Assembly: GCF_014200455.1 (NCBI RefSeq)
Contig: NZ_JACHBW010000007.1
Span: 275,741 to 339,740 of the forward strand
Length of the DNA: 64,000 bases
Direction of reading: 5' to 3'
DNA from: Paraburkholderia bannensis
GTDB taxonomy: Bacteria > Pseudomonadota > Gammaproteobacteria > Burkholderiales > Burkholderiaceae
Shown here: piece after piece, positions 53,201 through 61,316 of the stretch
Layout of the letters: every line of letters begins with the position of its first letter
Position numbering within the stretch: position 1 is the stretch's first letter
Program-made: the position numbers and the translations under genes
The notes under the pieces: generated by a model
What the model was told of the DNA's origin: nothing
Database searches by the model: none
Seen by the model: the letters and a program-made list of their open reading frames with translations, nothing else

Positions 53201-56200
53201 CGATGTGCGCACGGCGGCGTTCACGATCGAAACGCGCGAGCGCATGAGCGACGACGCGTGGTCGGTCAACGTGGTCGGCCGACTGCTGGCGAGCGGCAAT
53301 ACGCTCGATGCCAACACCGCGCCGGACGCGCGCCTGCTGCAATCGCTGTCGACGCAACTGGCCATCGACGCGCCCACGCTGTACGCGGCCACCGAATCGA
53401 TCGGCCTGACCTATGGCCCGCAATTCCGCCGCGTGCAATGCGTGCGTGCGTCCAGCGACGCGGTGCTGGCCGAACTCGCCGCCCCACAACTCGCCGATGA
53501 CGCCGATCTCGCGCGCTACAACCTGCATCCGTCGCTGCTCGATGCGGGCTTCCATCCGCTGTTCGCGCTGACCGCCGCCAACAACGGCGACCGCGCCGCC
53601 TGGCTGCCGGTGCAGTTCGGCCGCATCGACTATCTGCGCGGCGACACGATCCGCCAGGTGCTGGCCGTGGTCGAGCGCCGCAGTCCGCATTCGGTGGTCG
53701 TCTCGTTCCATTTCCTCGACAGCGCCGCGCGCGTGGTCGCGCGCCTGGCGCAGTGCCGCTTCCGCCGCGTCGATCTCCAGGCGCGCCGTCATGCTGCACC
53801 GTCGCGCTACACCTATCACCTCGAAGCGCGCCCGCTTCCCGGCGGCTTCGATGCGTCTGCGTTGCCCGCGCCCGCCGCGCTGCTCGAAGAAGCGCAGCGC
53901 GTGCTGGCGAACCACGACGGCCAGGACGCGCAGAAGCGCCGCGCGATGCATCTGACCGAAGTGCTGCCGCTCGTCGACGTGCTCGCCAGCGGCTATGCAC
54001 TGCGCGCATTCGAAAAGATCGGCGCATTCCGCACGCCGGGCCTTGCGTTCGGGCCGCTGCCGGAACTGGCCGCGCGTCTGGCCTCGATGCTGGTCGAAGA
54101 CGGTCTCGCGCACTTTGAGGGCGATCTGCTCGTGCGCGATCCGGAGGCCTGCGAGGCGATGCCGCCGGTCGATGAACTCTGGCACAGCCTGCTCGAACAG
54201 TCGCCCGCGCACGTCGCGGAACTCACGCTGCTCGCGCATTGCGGCTCGGCGCTGCCCGCGCTGCTCTCGGGCGAGATGGCGCCCGAAAAGCTGATGTCGC
54301 CGACCAGCAAGAGTCTGGTCGAGCACTTCTTCGAAGCGTCGCCGACGTGGTCGCATGTGCGCGCCCTGATCGCCGCGTTCGCTTCGCGCGCGGTGGCCTC
54401 GTGGCAAGCGCCGCGCCGTTTGCGTGTGCTGGAGATCGGCCGCTCGGATGTGGATGTGCCGCGTCCGCTCGAAGTCGCGCTGCCGCTCGCGCGCTGCGAT
54501 TACGCCATCGCCTGCACCGCGCCGCAACAGGCGGCGCTGGCAGCCGAGGGCGGTCATAGCGCGCGCCTCGTCACGCTGGTTGCGGGCGAGCCGGGCGGAC
54601 GTCTGGCGCTGCAAAGCGACGACGATGCCCCTTACGACCTCGTGATCGCCAACTGCCTGCTGGCCGGTCAGAACGACCCGCTCGCGGCGCTCACCGCGCT
54701 GCGCGGCTGGCTCGCGCCGGGCGCGTTCGTCGCGCTGGCGGAACCGCGTCGCGGTCGTTTTACCGATATCGTCTTCGGCCCGGTGCGTGCCGGTGCGGCA
54801 TCGTCGCTGAATGCCGCCGATCTGGTGCGCCTGCTGGAAGCCGCCGGTTTCACCGATGTCGTGTCGTTCGCGGAACAGGGCTACGAGATCGAAGGTACGC
54901 CCGCGATGATCGTTGCGCGCGCACCGATGCGTCAGCTGACGAACACCACTGTGGCGGTAGAACCGGCGAAAGCGCCGTGGCTGCTGGTCCACGCCGATGA
55001 CGTGGCGGACGCTCGCGCCGCCGGTCTCGCCGAAGCACTGCGCGCACACGGCGGCGATGTCGAACTCATCGCGCAAACCGAAGTCGCGACCGCACTGCAC
55101 GCAATCAGCGCCGCGCGCGATGGCGCACCGCTGCATCTCGTGTTCGTCGCGCCCGATGCCGCGCTGCCCGTCGATGCCGACGGCACCGCGCTCATGCAGG
55201 CGCAGCGCACGACTTCGGTGGCACTCGCGCGCCTTGTGCGCGAACTCGGTGCGTCCGCGCTGCCGGTGCAACTGAGCATCGTCACGCAGGACGGTTCGCC
55301 GTTCGCGCTCGAAGGCGACGACAATCGCGCGCCTCGGCGCGCTGAACAGGCGACGCTTTGGGGCCTGGGCCGCGTGCTCTCGAACGAGCATCCCGAACTG
55401 GGCTGCCGCCTGATCGACGTATCGGCGGCATCTTCAAACGCCCTCGAAGCGCTTGCGCTGGAACTGCTGGCGGGCGATGTCGAAGAAGAAGTGCTGCTCA
55501 ACGCGCGTGGCCGTTTCGTGCCGCGTATGCTGGATGCGGCGCAGGCGCAACGTCGCGCGCCGGAAAAGGGCGTGACCGCGCAAGGCTCCGTGCTCGCCTT
55601 CGACACGCCGGGCTCGCTGCGCAACCTCGAATGGTTCGCGCAAGTGCCGCGCGCACTCGAAGCCGACGAAGTCGAAATCGAACCGGTCGCCACCGGCCTG
55701 AATTTCCGCGACGTGATGTACGCGATGGGCCTGCTTTCCGACGAAGCCGTTGAAACCGGCTTTGCGGGCGCGACCGTCGGCATGGAACTGTCGGGGCGCA
55801 TTACGCGCGTTGGCGCTGGCGTGACCACGTTCAAGGCTGGCGACGCCGTGCTCGGTTTCGCGCCGGCTTCGTTCGCCACGCGTGTTGTCACGCGGGCGGG
55901 TGCGGTCACGCGCAAGCCCGCTTCGATGACGTTCGAAGAGGCCGCGACGGTTCCTACCACGTTCTTTACCGCCTGGTACGCGCTCGTCGAGCTGGCGCGC
56001 GTGCGCGAAGGCGAGCGCGTGCTGGTGCACGGCGGCGCGGGCGGCGTGGGTATCGCCGCGATCCAGCTCGCACGTCTGCTGGGCGCGGAGGTCTACGCGA
56101 CCGCAGGCAGCCGCGAGAAGCGCGAATTCGTGCGCCTGCTGGGCGTGGATCGCGTGTTCGATTCGCGCAGCCTTGCGTTCGCCGATCAGGTGCGCGACGC

Positions 56201-57863
56201 GACCGGCGGCGCGGGCGTGGACGTGGTGCTCAACTCGCTCGCGGGCGAGGCGATGGTGCGCAGCATCGACACGCTGCGTCCGTTCGGCCGCTTTCTTGAG
56301 TTGGGCAAGCGTGACTTTTACGAGAACAGCCGCATCGGTCTGCGGCCGTTCCGCAACAACATCAGCTATTTCGGCATCGACGCCGATCAGCTCATGGGCG
56401 CGCTGCCCGAGCTGACGACGCGGCTGTTCGAAGCCGTCATGCAGCGTTTCGCCGATGGCGTGCTGCATCCGCTGCCGTATCGCCTGTTCCCGGCGGCGCG
56501 CGTCGAAGAAGCATTCCGCTACATGCAGCAGGCGCGTCAGATCGGCAAGGTGCTGGTCGGTTATCCGGCGGGCACGCCTGCGCCGACGCGCGGTGCGACG
56601 CACGCGGCGCAAGCGCTGAGCTGCGATGCGAACGGCGCGTATCTGGTCATCGGCGGCACGGGTGGTCTGGGCTTCGCGACGGCGCGCTGGATGGTGGCGC
56701 GCGGCGCGCGTCATGTCACGCTCGCGAGCCGTAGCGGCACGCTGAACGACGCCGCACTCGCCGAAGTCGCACGCTGGAAGGACGAGTACGGCGTGCAGAC
56801 GCATGTGGTGTCCTGCGACGTGACGAACGCCGCGGCAGTGCAGGCGCTGGTCGCGCAGATCGCCGCACGCGGCACGCCGCTCAAGGGCGTGCTGCATTCG
56901 GCGATGCATATCGACGACGGCCTCGTGCGCAATCTCGACGACGCCCGTTTCGAAGCCGTGCTCGCGCCGAAGCTCGCGGGCGCGTGGAATCTGCATCGCG
57001 CGACGCTCGATTGCGCGCTGGACTTCTTCATCGTCTATTCGTCGGCGACGACGGCGCTTGGCAATCCGGGCCAGTCGAGCTACGTGGCTGCGAACAGCTT
57101 CCTCGAAGCACTGGTGGAAATGCGACGCGCTGCGAGTCTGCCGGGCACCTTCATGGCGTGGGGCCCGCTCGACGACGTCGGCTTCCTGGCGCGCAACGAG
57201 AAAACGCGCGAGGCGCTGCAATCGCGTATTGGCGGCGCGTCGATTTCGTCGGATGAAGCGCTGGTTGCGCTTGAACGCGTGCTGGTGGCGGGCGGCGCGG
57301 GCGAGGCCGTGGTGCGCCTCGACTGGCAGGCGCTCTCGCGCGGTATGCCCGCGGCCAGCGCGCGCCGTTACGCGGCGCTGCGCACGCGCAATGCGAACGA
57401 ACCGGCAAGCGATGGCGGTCAGCCACTGCGCGGGCGCATCGCGGCGCTGCCGCATGCCGAAGCGCTCGCGCTGGTGGAAGAAACGCTGCGCACACAGATC
57501 GCGCGCATCCTGCACCTTGCGCCGGAAAAGGTGGAACTGGAGCGTTCCGTGCTCGATATGGGCATGGATTCGCTGATGGGCATGGAGCTCGGCCTCGCGG
57601 TGGAAGAGGCCTTCGAGGTCAAGCTTTCGGTGATGGCGATCGCGGAAGGCGCGACGGTGCGCTCGCTGGCGGCGCGCATCGTCGAATCGATCGAGGCCGA
57701 CGCCGAATCCGCCGATTCGCCGCTCGAAGCGCAGGCCGACGCGCAGAACGCCGCGCAGAACGCCGCGCAAACCGAAGCGGCCGCGGCGCTCGCGCGCAAG
57801 CATGCGATCGAGGTCGAGCCTTCGACGTCGGCCACGCCCGCTGTCGAGGAGCTGGTCGAATGA
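50229..57863 (+). CDS. wcbR: FAS-like reducing type I polyketide synthase (WcbR)
   Basis: A single 2,544-residue multienzyme that should build a reduced acyl chain by iterative use. Order: KS (Cys in DTACSSS, C175; EAHGTGTAVGDP; KTNIGHLETG), AT (GHSVGE, S632; the YAFHS motif leans to malonyl), DH (HVVDGGVTYP, H936), a decayed methyltransferase region (about 1355-1560, LEIGRSDVDVP lacks the glycine-rich loop), ER (LVHGGAGGVGIAAIQLA, about 1935), KR (VIGGTGGLGFATA, about 2140; Tyr2285 in SSYVAAN), ACP (DMGMDSLMG, S2448). There is no thioesterase or reductase release domain. ATG at 50229 overlaps the wcbQ stop. Long antisense frames here are GC shadows. Confidence 0.93.
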   Translation: MKNSKIAIVGMSCRFPGGVTGPDEFWSLLENEQDAVTQIPADRFGTEFYQHPSKREPGKSYTFSAGVLDDVAGFDAAFFGISPREATQMDPQQRLLLELTWEAFEDAGMRPQALRGSDCAVYVGVASMDYGNRNMDDLNTVDPYSATGNTLSIASNRISWVYDLRGPSMSIDTACSSSLVALHQAVKALQTGDASMALAGGVNLLLHPYGFVGFSKASMLSPRGRCRAFDATGDGYVRAEGGAVVVLKTLERALADGDTIHAVIAGSGVNSDGFTQGGISVPGTPTQAALLREVYARAQIDPRTVDYLEAHGTGTAVGDPIETRALADVVGAGRDADSPLLIGSVKTNIGHLETGSGMAGLLKAVLCLKHRAVPRSLHFEKPNPNIDFAGGHLRVVERMTPIGAHGRELVVGVNSFGFGGTNAHVVLTEAPAQQAEIKLQAQAEGFAPLVLTARSERALATLAARYLARLDAGQSWGTLAAAAAHRRQWLEHRAIIAPATFDEAQAALAALAHPQNAEAQGEIAPAALVHAEVVADDAPIALVFSGNGSQWAGMGKQLLAEDAVFRAAVEEVDALWCADGSPSLQAMLAAGADNETLAATEHAQPLLFAIQVGIVRVIEAHGVAYDACVGHSVGEVAAAWASGALTLADAVQVVKIRSRAQALTRGTGRMAAAGISESEAREMILQQGLTGDVEVAGINSLQSVTLAGSLAGLDVIGTALKATGRFYQLLDLDYAFHSRHMNGIEAPVREGLADIAPRAATRRYVSTVTGAPLAGNELDAQYWWRNIREPVRFGDAIAHLVGEGVRLFVEVGPHSILRTYVKQTLAALKETGAPLPTLKRQHDSAATLHRAVLAAVAHGARVDRERLVPCVADTDPVALPAYPWQHEHYWLVPTVEGYGLANRHRVHPLLGYRLHEHAFGWENHIDPTRLPYLADHVVDGGVTYPAAGFVEMALAAARVFFATDTCALENVEIRQPVVFQANHAKLFRLVIDVRTAAFTIETRERMSDDAWSVNVVGRLLASGNTLDANTAPDARLLQSLSTQLAIDAPTLYAATESIGLTYGPQFRRVQCVRASSDAVLAELAAPQLADDADLARYNLHPSLLDAGFHPLFALTAANNGDRAAWLPVQFGRIDYLRGDTIRQVLAVVERRSPHSVVVSFHFLDSAARVVARLAQCRFRRVDLQARRHAAPSRYTYHLEARPLPGGFDASALPAPAALLEEAQRVLANHDGQDAQKRRAMHLTEVLPLVDVLASGYALRAFEKIGAFRTPGLAFGPLPELAARLASMLVEDGLAHFEGDLLVRDPEACEAMPPVDELWHSLLEQSPAHVAELTLLAHCGSALPALLSGEMAPEKLMSPTSKSLVEHFFEASPTWSHVRALIAAFASRAVASWQAPRRLRVLEIGRSDVDVPRPLEVALPLARCDYAIACTAPQQAALAAEGGHSARLVTLVAGEPGGRLALQSDDDAPYDLVIANCLLAGQNDPLAALTALRGWLAPGAFVALAEPRRGRFTDIVFGPVRAGAASSLNAADLVRLLEAAGFTDVVSFAEQGYEIEGTPAMIVARAPMRQLTNTTVAVEPAKAPWLLVHADDVADARAAGLAEALRAHGGDVELIAQTEVATALHAISAARDGAPLHLVFVAPDAALPVDADGTALMQAQRTTSVALARLVRELGASALPVQLSIVTQDGSPFALEGDDNRAPRRAEQATLWGLGRVLSNEHPELGCRLIDVSAASSNALEALALELLAGDVEEEVLLNARGRFVPRMLDAAQAQRRAPEKGVTAQGSVLAFDTPGSLRNLEWFAQVPRALEADEVEIEPVATGLNFRDVMYAMGLLSDEAVETGFAGATVGMELSGRITRVGAGVTTFKAGDAVLGFAPASFATRVVTRAGAVTRKPASMTFEEAATVPTTFFTAWYALVELARVREGERVLVHGGAGGVGIAAIQLARLLGAEVYATAGSREKREFVRLLGVDRVFDSRSLAFADQVRDATGGAGVDVVLNSLAGEAMVRSIDTLRPFGRFLELGKRDFYENSRIGLRPFRNNISYFGIDADQLMGALPELTTRLFEAVMQRFADGVLHPLPYRLFPAARVEEAFRYMQQARQIGKVLVGYPAGTPAPTRGATHAAQALSCDANGAYLVIGGTGGLGFATARWMVARGARHVTLASRSGTLNDAALAEVARWKDEYGVQTHVVSCDVTNAAAVQALVAQIAARGTPLKGVLHSAMHIDDGLVRNLDDARFEAVLAPKLAGAWNLHRATLDCALDFFIVYSSATTALGNPGQSSYVAANSFLEALVEMRRAASLPGTFMAWGPLDDVGFLARNEKTREALQSRIGGASISSDEALVALERVLVAGGAGEAVVRLDWQALSRGMPAASARRYAALRTRNANEPASDGGQPLRGRIAALPHAEALALVEETLRTQIARILHLAPEKVELERSVLDMGMDSLMGMELGLAVEEAFEVKLSVMAIAEGATVRSLAARIVESIEADAESADSPLEAQADAQNAAQNAAQTEAAAALARKHAIEVEPSTSATPAVEELVE

Positions 57864-58786
57864 GGGCGCCTGAGGGCTGGCGCGACACGCAGGGCACGCT
57901 CGCGCGCGAACTGACGCTGGCGGGCCACGGTCTGCATACGGGCCGCCGCGTGAACGTGCGCATCCTGCCGGTGCCCGACGCCACGGCGGCTCACGGCATC
58001 GTGTTTCGCCGCGTCGAAGCGGGCCGCGAAGTCGCCACGCTGCGCGCCGATCCGGCTTTGCGCGAGGCGCAGCCGCTTTGCACGATGCTGCGCACGCGCG
58101 ATGGTGTGACGAAGGGCGAAGGCGTGCGCACGGTCGAGCATCTGCTTGCGTCGCTGCTGGTGTGCGGCATCGACCACGCCATCGTCGAACTCGACGCCGA
58201 AGAAGTGCCGATCCTCGATGGCAGCGCAGCGCCCTGGATCGACGCGATCCGCGCCTGCGGACGCACGGCGCTTGCGCAGCCGCAACGCTTTATCCGCGTG
58301 ACGAAGCCGGTGGTCGTGACCGACGGCGAAGGTTCGCAGCGCCGTGAGATGCGCATCGAGCCATGTGAGCGTTACGAAGTTAGCGTGCGCAACGACCTCA
58401 AGGGTTTTGGCGACATGCATTGGGAAGGCGCGCTCACGCCCGACGTATTCGCGCGCGAGATCGCGCCGTCACGCTCGTACGGGCGCGTGAAATGGGCGCT
58501 GCCCGCCATCGCGGCGGGTTACGTGAAGCGCACGCCGATTTTGCGCGGGGCGCGGCTGTCGTGCACGGCCTCGATCGTGGGCAATCGCGTGATCGGCGGC
58601 ATGCGTCTTCCGGACGAGTTCGTGCGCCATCGCGTGCTCGACCTCGTGGGCGATCTCGCGCTCGCTGGCGCGCCGCTGCTGGCGCGCGTGAGTGCATTGC
58701 GCCCGAGCCATGAAATGAACTGGCGGCTGTTGTCCGCGCTGCTCGCCGAGCGCGACGCGTGGACATGGGCCGAGTGCGACGCCTGA
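57860..58786 (+). CDS. wcbS: LpxC-like zinc deacetylase (WcbS)
   Basis: A 308-residue homologue of UDP-3-O-acyl-GlcNAc deacetylase LpxC. It keeps the key residues: RTVEHLLASL (Glu base and first Zn His), VRHRVLDLVGDLAL (second Zn His and Zn Asp) and PSHEMNWRLL (catalytic His), with the N-terminal TLAGHGLHTGRRVNV strand. Lipid A synthesis needs its own lpxC, normally in the cell-division cluster, so this is probably a second, specialised copy. Its start overlaps the wcbR stop (ATGA). A likely role is removing an N-acyl group from a capsule-lipid intermediate; that is inference. Confidence 0.85.
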   Translation: MRAPEGWRDTQGTLARELTLAGHGLHTGRRVNVRILPVPDATAAHGIVFRRVEAGREVATLRADPALREAQPLCTMLRTRDGVTKGEGVRTVEHLLASLLVCGIDHAIVELDAEEVPILDGSAAPWIDAIRACGRTALAQPQRFIRVTKPVVVTDGEGSQRREMRIEPCERYEVSVRNDLKGFGDMHWEGALTPDVFAREIAPSRSYGRVKWALPAIAAGYVKRTPILRGARLSCTASIVGNRVIGGMRLPDEFVRHRVLDLVGDLALAGAPLLARVSALRPSHEMNWRLLSALLAERDAWTWAECDA

Positions 58787-58824
58787 GCGGCGCGCACGCA
58801 AATCAAACAAGGAATCGCGCGCAG

Positions 58825-60165
58825 ATGGGCGTAGGTGAAAAGATCCGGCAGCAACTCGCTGCCGCGGCGCTCAAGCGCCAACTGGAGCGCGTCTCGAACG
58901 AAGCGGCGCAGCCGTCGGGCGTTGTCGCGCATCAGAAAGCGACCAGCGTAGAAGGCGCATCGTTCGATGCGCGCGTGCGTTTCGAAGCCATGCCGCTTTA
59001 TCAGCAGGTCAAGCTGATGAAAGAGATGGGCGAGACGCTCAAGGTGCAGTCGCCGTTTTTCCGCGTGCACGAAGGCATGGCGGGCGCGACCACGACCATC
59101 GGCGAGCGCGAGTACATCAACTACGCGAACTACAACTACCTGGGCCTCGCTTCCGATCCAGCGGTGATGGCGGCGGCGCAAGGCGCGATCACGCGCTATG
59201 GCACGTCGGTTTCCGCGAGCCGTATGGTGGCGGGCGAGCGCCCCGTGCAGCGCGATCTCGAACGCGCGCTAGCCGACTTCTACGAAACCGACGATTGCGT
59301 CGCCTTCGTGAGCGGCCATGCGACCAATGTGACGGTGATCGGCGCGCTGTTCGGTCATGGAGATCTGATCGTGCACGACGCGCTCGCGCACAACAGCATC
59401 GTGCAGGGCGCGCAACTGAGCGGCGCGAAGCGCCTCGCTTTCGCGCACAACGACTGGCAGGAACTCGACAGCCTGCTCGCGCGCGTGCGCCACGAATATC
59501 GCAATGTGCTGGTGGTGATCGAAGGTCTCTACAGCATGGACGGCGACTTTCCGGAGCTTGAGCGCTTCGTGGAAATCCGTCGTCGTCACGGCGTGTTCCT
59601 GATGGTCGACGAGGCGCATTCGTTGGGCGTGCTCGGCGAAACCGGGCGCGGCATCCGCGAACATGCGGGCGTCGCGCCGCAGGACGTCGATCTGTGGATG
59701 GGCACGATGAGCAAGACGCTGGCGGGTTGCGGCGGCTTTATCGCGGGCTGCCAGCCGCTGGTCGATATGCTGCGTCATCTCGCGCCGGGCTTTCTGTATA
59801 GCGTAGGCCTTGCGCCGACGCTTGCGGCGGCGTCGCTTGCCGCGCTCGACCGCCTGCGGGCCGAGCCCCAGAGGGTTGCGTCGCTCAAGGCGCGGGGTCA
59901 TCAGTTTCTGGCTGAAGCGCGCGCCGCCGGACTCGATACGGGCACGAGCGCGGGTTACGCCGTCGTGCCGGTCATCACGCGGAGCTCGCTGAAGGCCGCG
60001 CAATGGTGCAACGCGCTGTTCGACGAAGGCATCAACGTGCAGCCGATTTTTTATCCGGCGGTGGAAGAACGCGCCGCGCGGCTGCGATTTTTCATCTGCT
60101 CGACGCATGAGCCCGAGCAGATTACGCGTACGGTCGCGGCACTTGCACGCCTCGCCAGGGCATAA
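58825..60165 (+). CDS. wcbT: PLP-dependent alpha-oxoamine synthase (WcbT)
   Basis: A 446-residue member of the AONS/KBL/serine-palmitoyltransferase family. It shows INYANYNYLGLASDP, GTSVSASRMVAGE, VDEAHSLGVLGETGRGI and the PLP-binding lysine in MGTMSKTLAGCGG. These enzymes join an acyl thioester to an amino acid with loss of CO2, giving an alpha-amino ketone. About 60 extra residues precede the catalytic fold. ATG at 58825 is chosen over the longer frame that overlaps wcbS; AAGGA lies about 12 bases upstream. Beside a polyketide synthase without a release domain, it is the natural candidate to unload the chain. Confidence 0.88.
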   Translation: MGVGEKIRQQLAAAALKRQLERVSNEAAQPSGVVAHQKATSVEGASFDARVRFEAMPLYQQVKLMKEMGETLKVQSPFFRVHEGMAGATTTIGEREYINYANYNYLGLASDPAVMAAAQGAITRYGTSVSASRMVAGERPVQRDLERALADFYETDDCVAFVSGHATNVTVIGALFGHGDLIVHDALAHNSIVQGAQLSGAKRLAFAHNDWQELDSLLARVRHEYRNVLVVIEGLYSMDGDFPELERFVEIRRRHGVFLMVDEAHSLGVLGETGRGIREHAGVAPQDVDLWMGTMSKTLAGCGGFIAGCQPLVDMLRHLAPGFLYSVGLAPTLAAASLAALDRLRAEPQRVASLKARGHQFLAEARAAGLDTGTSAGYAVVPVITRSSLKAAQWCNALFDEGINVQPIFYPAVEERAARLRFFICSTHEPEQITRTVAALARLARA

Positions 60166-60177
60166 AGGAACGTTGCA

Positions 60178-60852
60178 ATGACAACGGTATCGGCTTCAAT
60201 CGCGACGCAGGCGCAGACGCTCACATTCCGTCCCGCGCGTGCGAGCGACGCGTTCGTGTGCGCGCCGCTCGTGTTCGCTTCGGGCGAGCATGAGTTCGAG
60301 TTCTTTCTGGGCGTGTCGCCCGAGCGCTGCATCACGTTTCTGGCCTTTGCTTTCGGGCTTAACGGTGGGCGCTTTTCGTGGCGTCGTCATGAAGTCGCCG
60401 TCGATGCCAACGGCGAGATCGTCGCCGTGCTGGCGGCGCACGACGGTCGCCGCATTCTCGCCGACGATCCGCATGTGGTCTTCACGCTGCTGCGCCACTT
60501 CGGCTTGCTGCGCACGGTGCCGATGCTGCTGCGCGGCCTCGTGCTCGAAACTGAATTGCCCAAGCCGAAGCGGGCCCAGACTTTGATCGCACACTGCGCG
60601 ACGCGTGAAGAATCGCGCGGTACTGGCGCGTTCAGCGCGCTGTTTGCGCACGCGCTGGGCAAGGTCGAGCGTGGACTCGATACGCCCGCCCGCGAGATCG
60701 TGCTCGACGTGCTGGCGAGCAATACGCGCGCGGCGGCGCTGTATCGGCGTCTGGGTTTTGTCGATCTGCCGCGCCGCAAGCCGCGTTCGAAGCGTTTGCC
60801 TGCGGAGCTCGAATCGATCCGGATGCGTTTCGATCCGCGCGCACCGCGCTGA
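60178..60852 (+). CDS. GNAT family N-acyltransferase
   Basis: A 224-residue GNAT protein. The fold markers are LTFRPARASDAFVCAPLVF at the N-terminus, the acyl-CoA-binding segment REESRGTGAFSALFAHAL, and VLDVLASNTRAAALYRRLGF. It follows wcbT by 12 bases with AAGGA before the ATG, so it belongs to the same operon. It may N-acylate the amine made by the WcbT and WcbS steps. Ordinary small-molecule acetylation is the alternative. Confidence 0.78.
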   Translation: MTTVSASIATQAQTLTFRPARASDAFVCAPLVFASGEHEFEFFLGVSPERCITFLAFAFGLNGGRFSWRRHEVAVDANGEIVAVLAAHDGRRILADDPHVVFTLLRHFGLLRTVPMLLRGLVLETELPKPKRAQTLIAHCATREESRGTGAFSALFAHALGKVERGLDTPAREIVLDVLASNTRAAALYRRLGFVDLPRRKPRSKRLPAELESIRMRFDPRAPR

Positions 60853-60947
60853 TTAGATGGGGCGCACGCTGCCGCGCGTGCAACGTTCCTGTAAACTTGG
60901 CGGCGCATCGCAAGCTTTCATGCTGCCTGTCCAGCAACGCCCCGACC

Positions 60948-61316
60948 ATGCTCCGATCCCTTGCCGTCCTGCTGATTTTCCAGTGTCTCGGCGAGAGCGT
61001 TTCCTACGTTTTCTCGCTGCCCGTTCCCGGTCCCGTCATCGGCATGCTGTTGTTGTTTGCCTTTGCGATGATGCGTCCCGCCGCCGCCACGGCCATCGAA
61101 CCCACTGCGCTCGAACTGCTTCGCCATCTCTCGCTGCTCTTCATTCCAGCGGGCGTGGGCATCATGGTGTCGGCGCAAGCTGTGCGTGGCGAAGCGTTCG
61201 CGGTGATCGCGAGTCTCATCGTGAGCACGACGCTGGGTATCGCCGTTACTGCACTCGTCACACGCGCATTGTTGCGTCGGCAACGACGTCGTCACGTCGA
61301 GGAGGGTGCATCGTGA
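60948..61316 (+). CDS. lrgA: CidA/LrgA-family membrane protein
   Basis: A holin-like protein of about 122 residues with four membrane segments. LLIFQCLGESVSY, LPVPGPVIGMLLLF and LSLLFIPAGVGIMV are the family signatures. With LrgB it modulates murein hydrolase activity or export of small metabolites. ATG at 60948 gives the usual N-terminus; no good ribosome site precedes it. Its stop overlaps the lrgB start (GTGA). Confidence 0.88.
   Translation: MLRSLAVLLIFQCLGESVSYVFSLPVPGPVIGMLLLFAFAMMRPAAATAIEPTALELLRHLSLLFIPAGVGIMVSAQAVRGEAFAVIASLIVSTTLGIAVTALVTRALLRRQRRRHVEEGAS

Noticed and set aside
50082..55391. An open frame of 1,769 codons on the minus strand inside the polyketide synthase gene
   Set aside because: It is Arg/His/Ala-rich low-complexity translation with no domain, a known effect of GC-rich codon bias opposite a long real gene whose catalytic motifs are all intact.
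55434..57803. A second long minus-strand frame (789 codons) inside the polyketide synthase gene
   Set aside because: Same Arg/His-rich shadow composition; the plus strand encodes intact ER, KR and ACP motifs.
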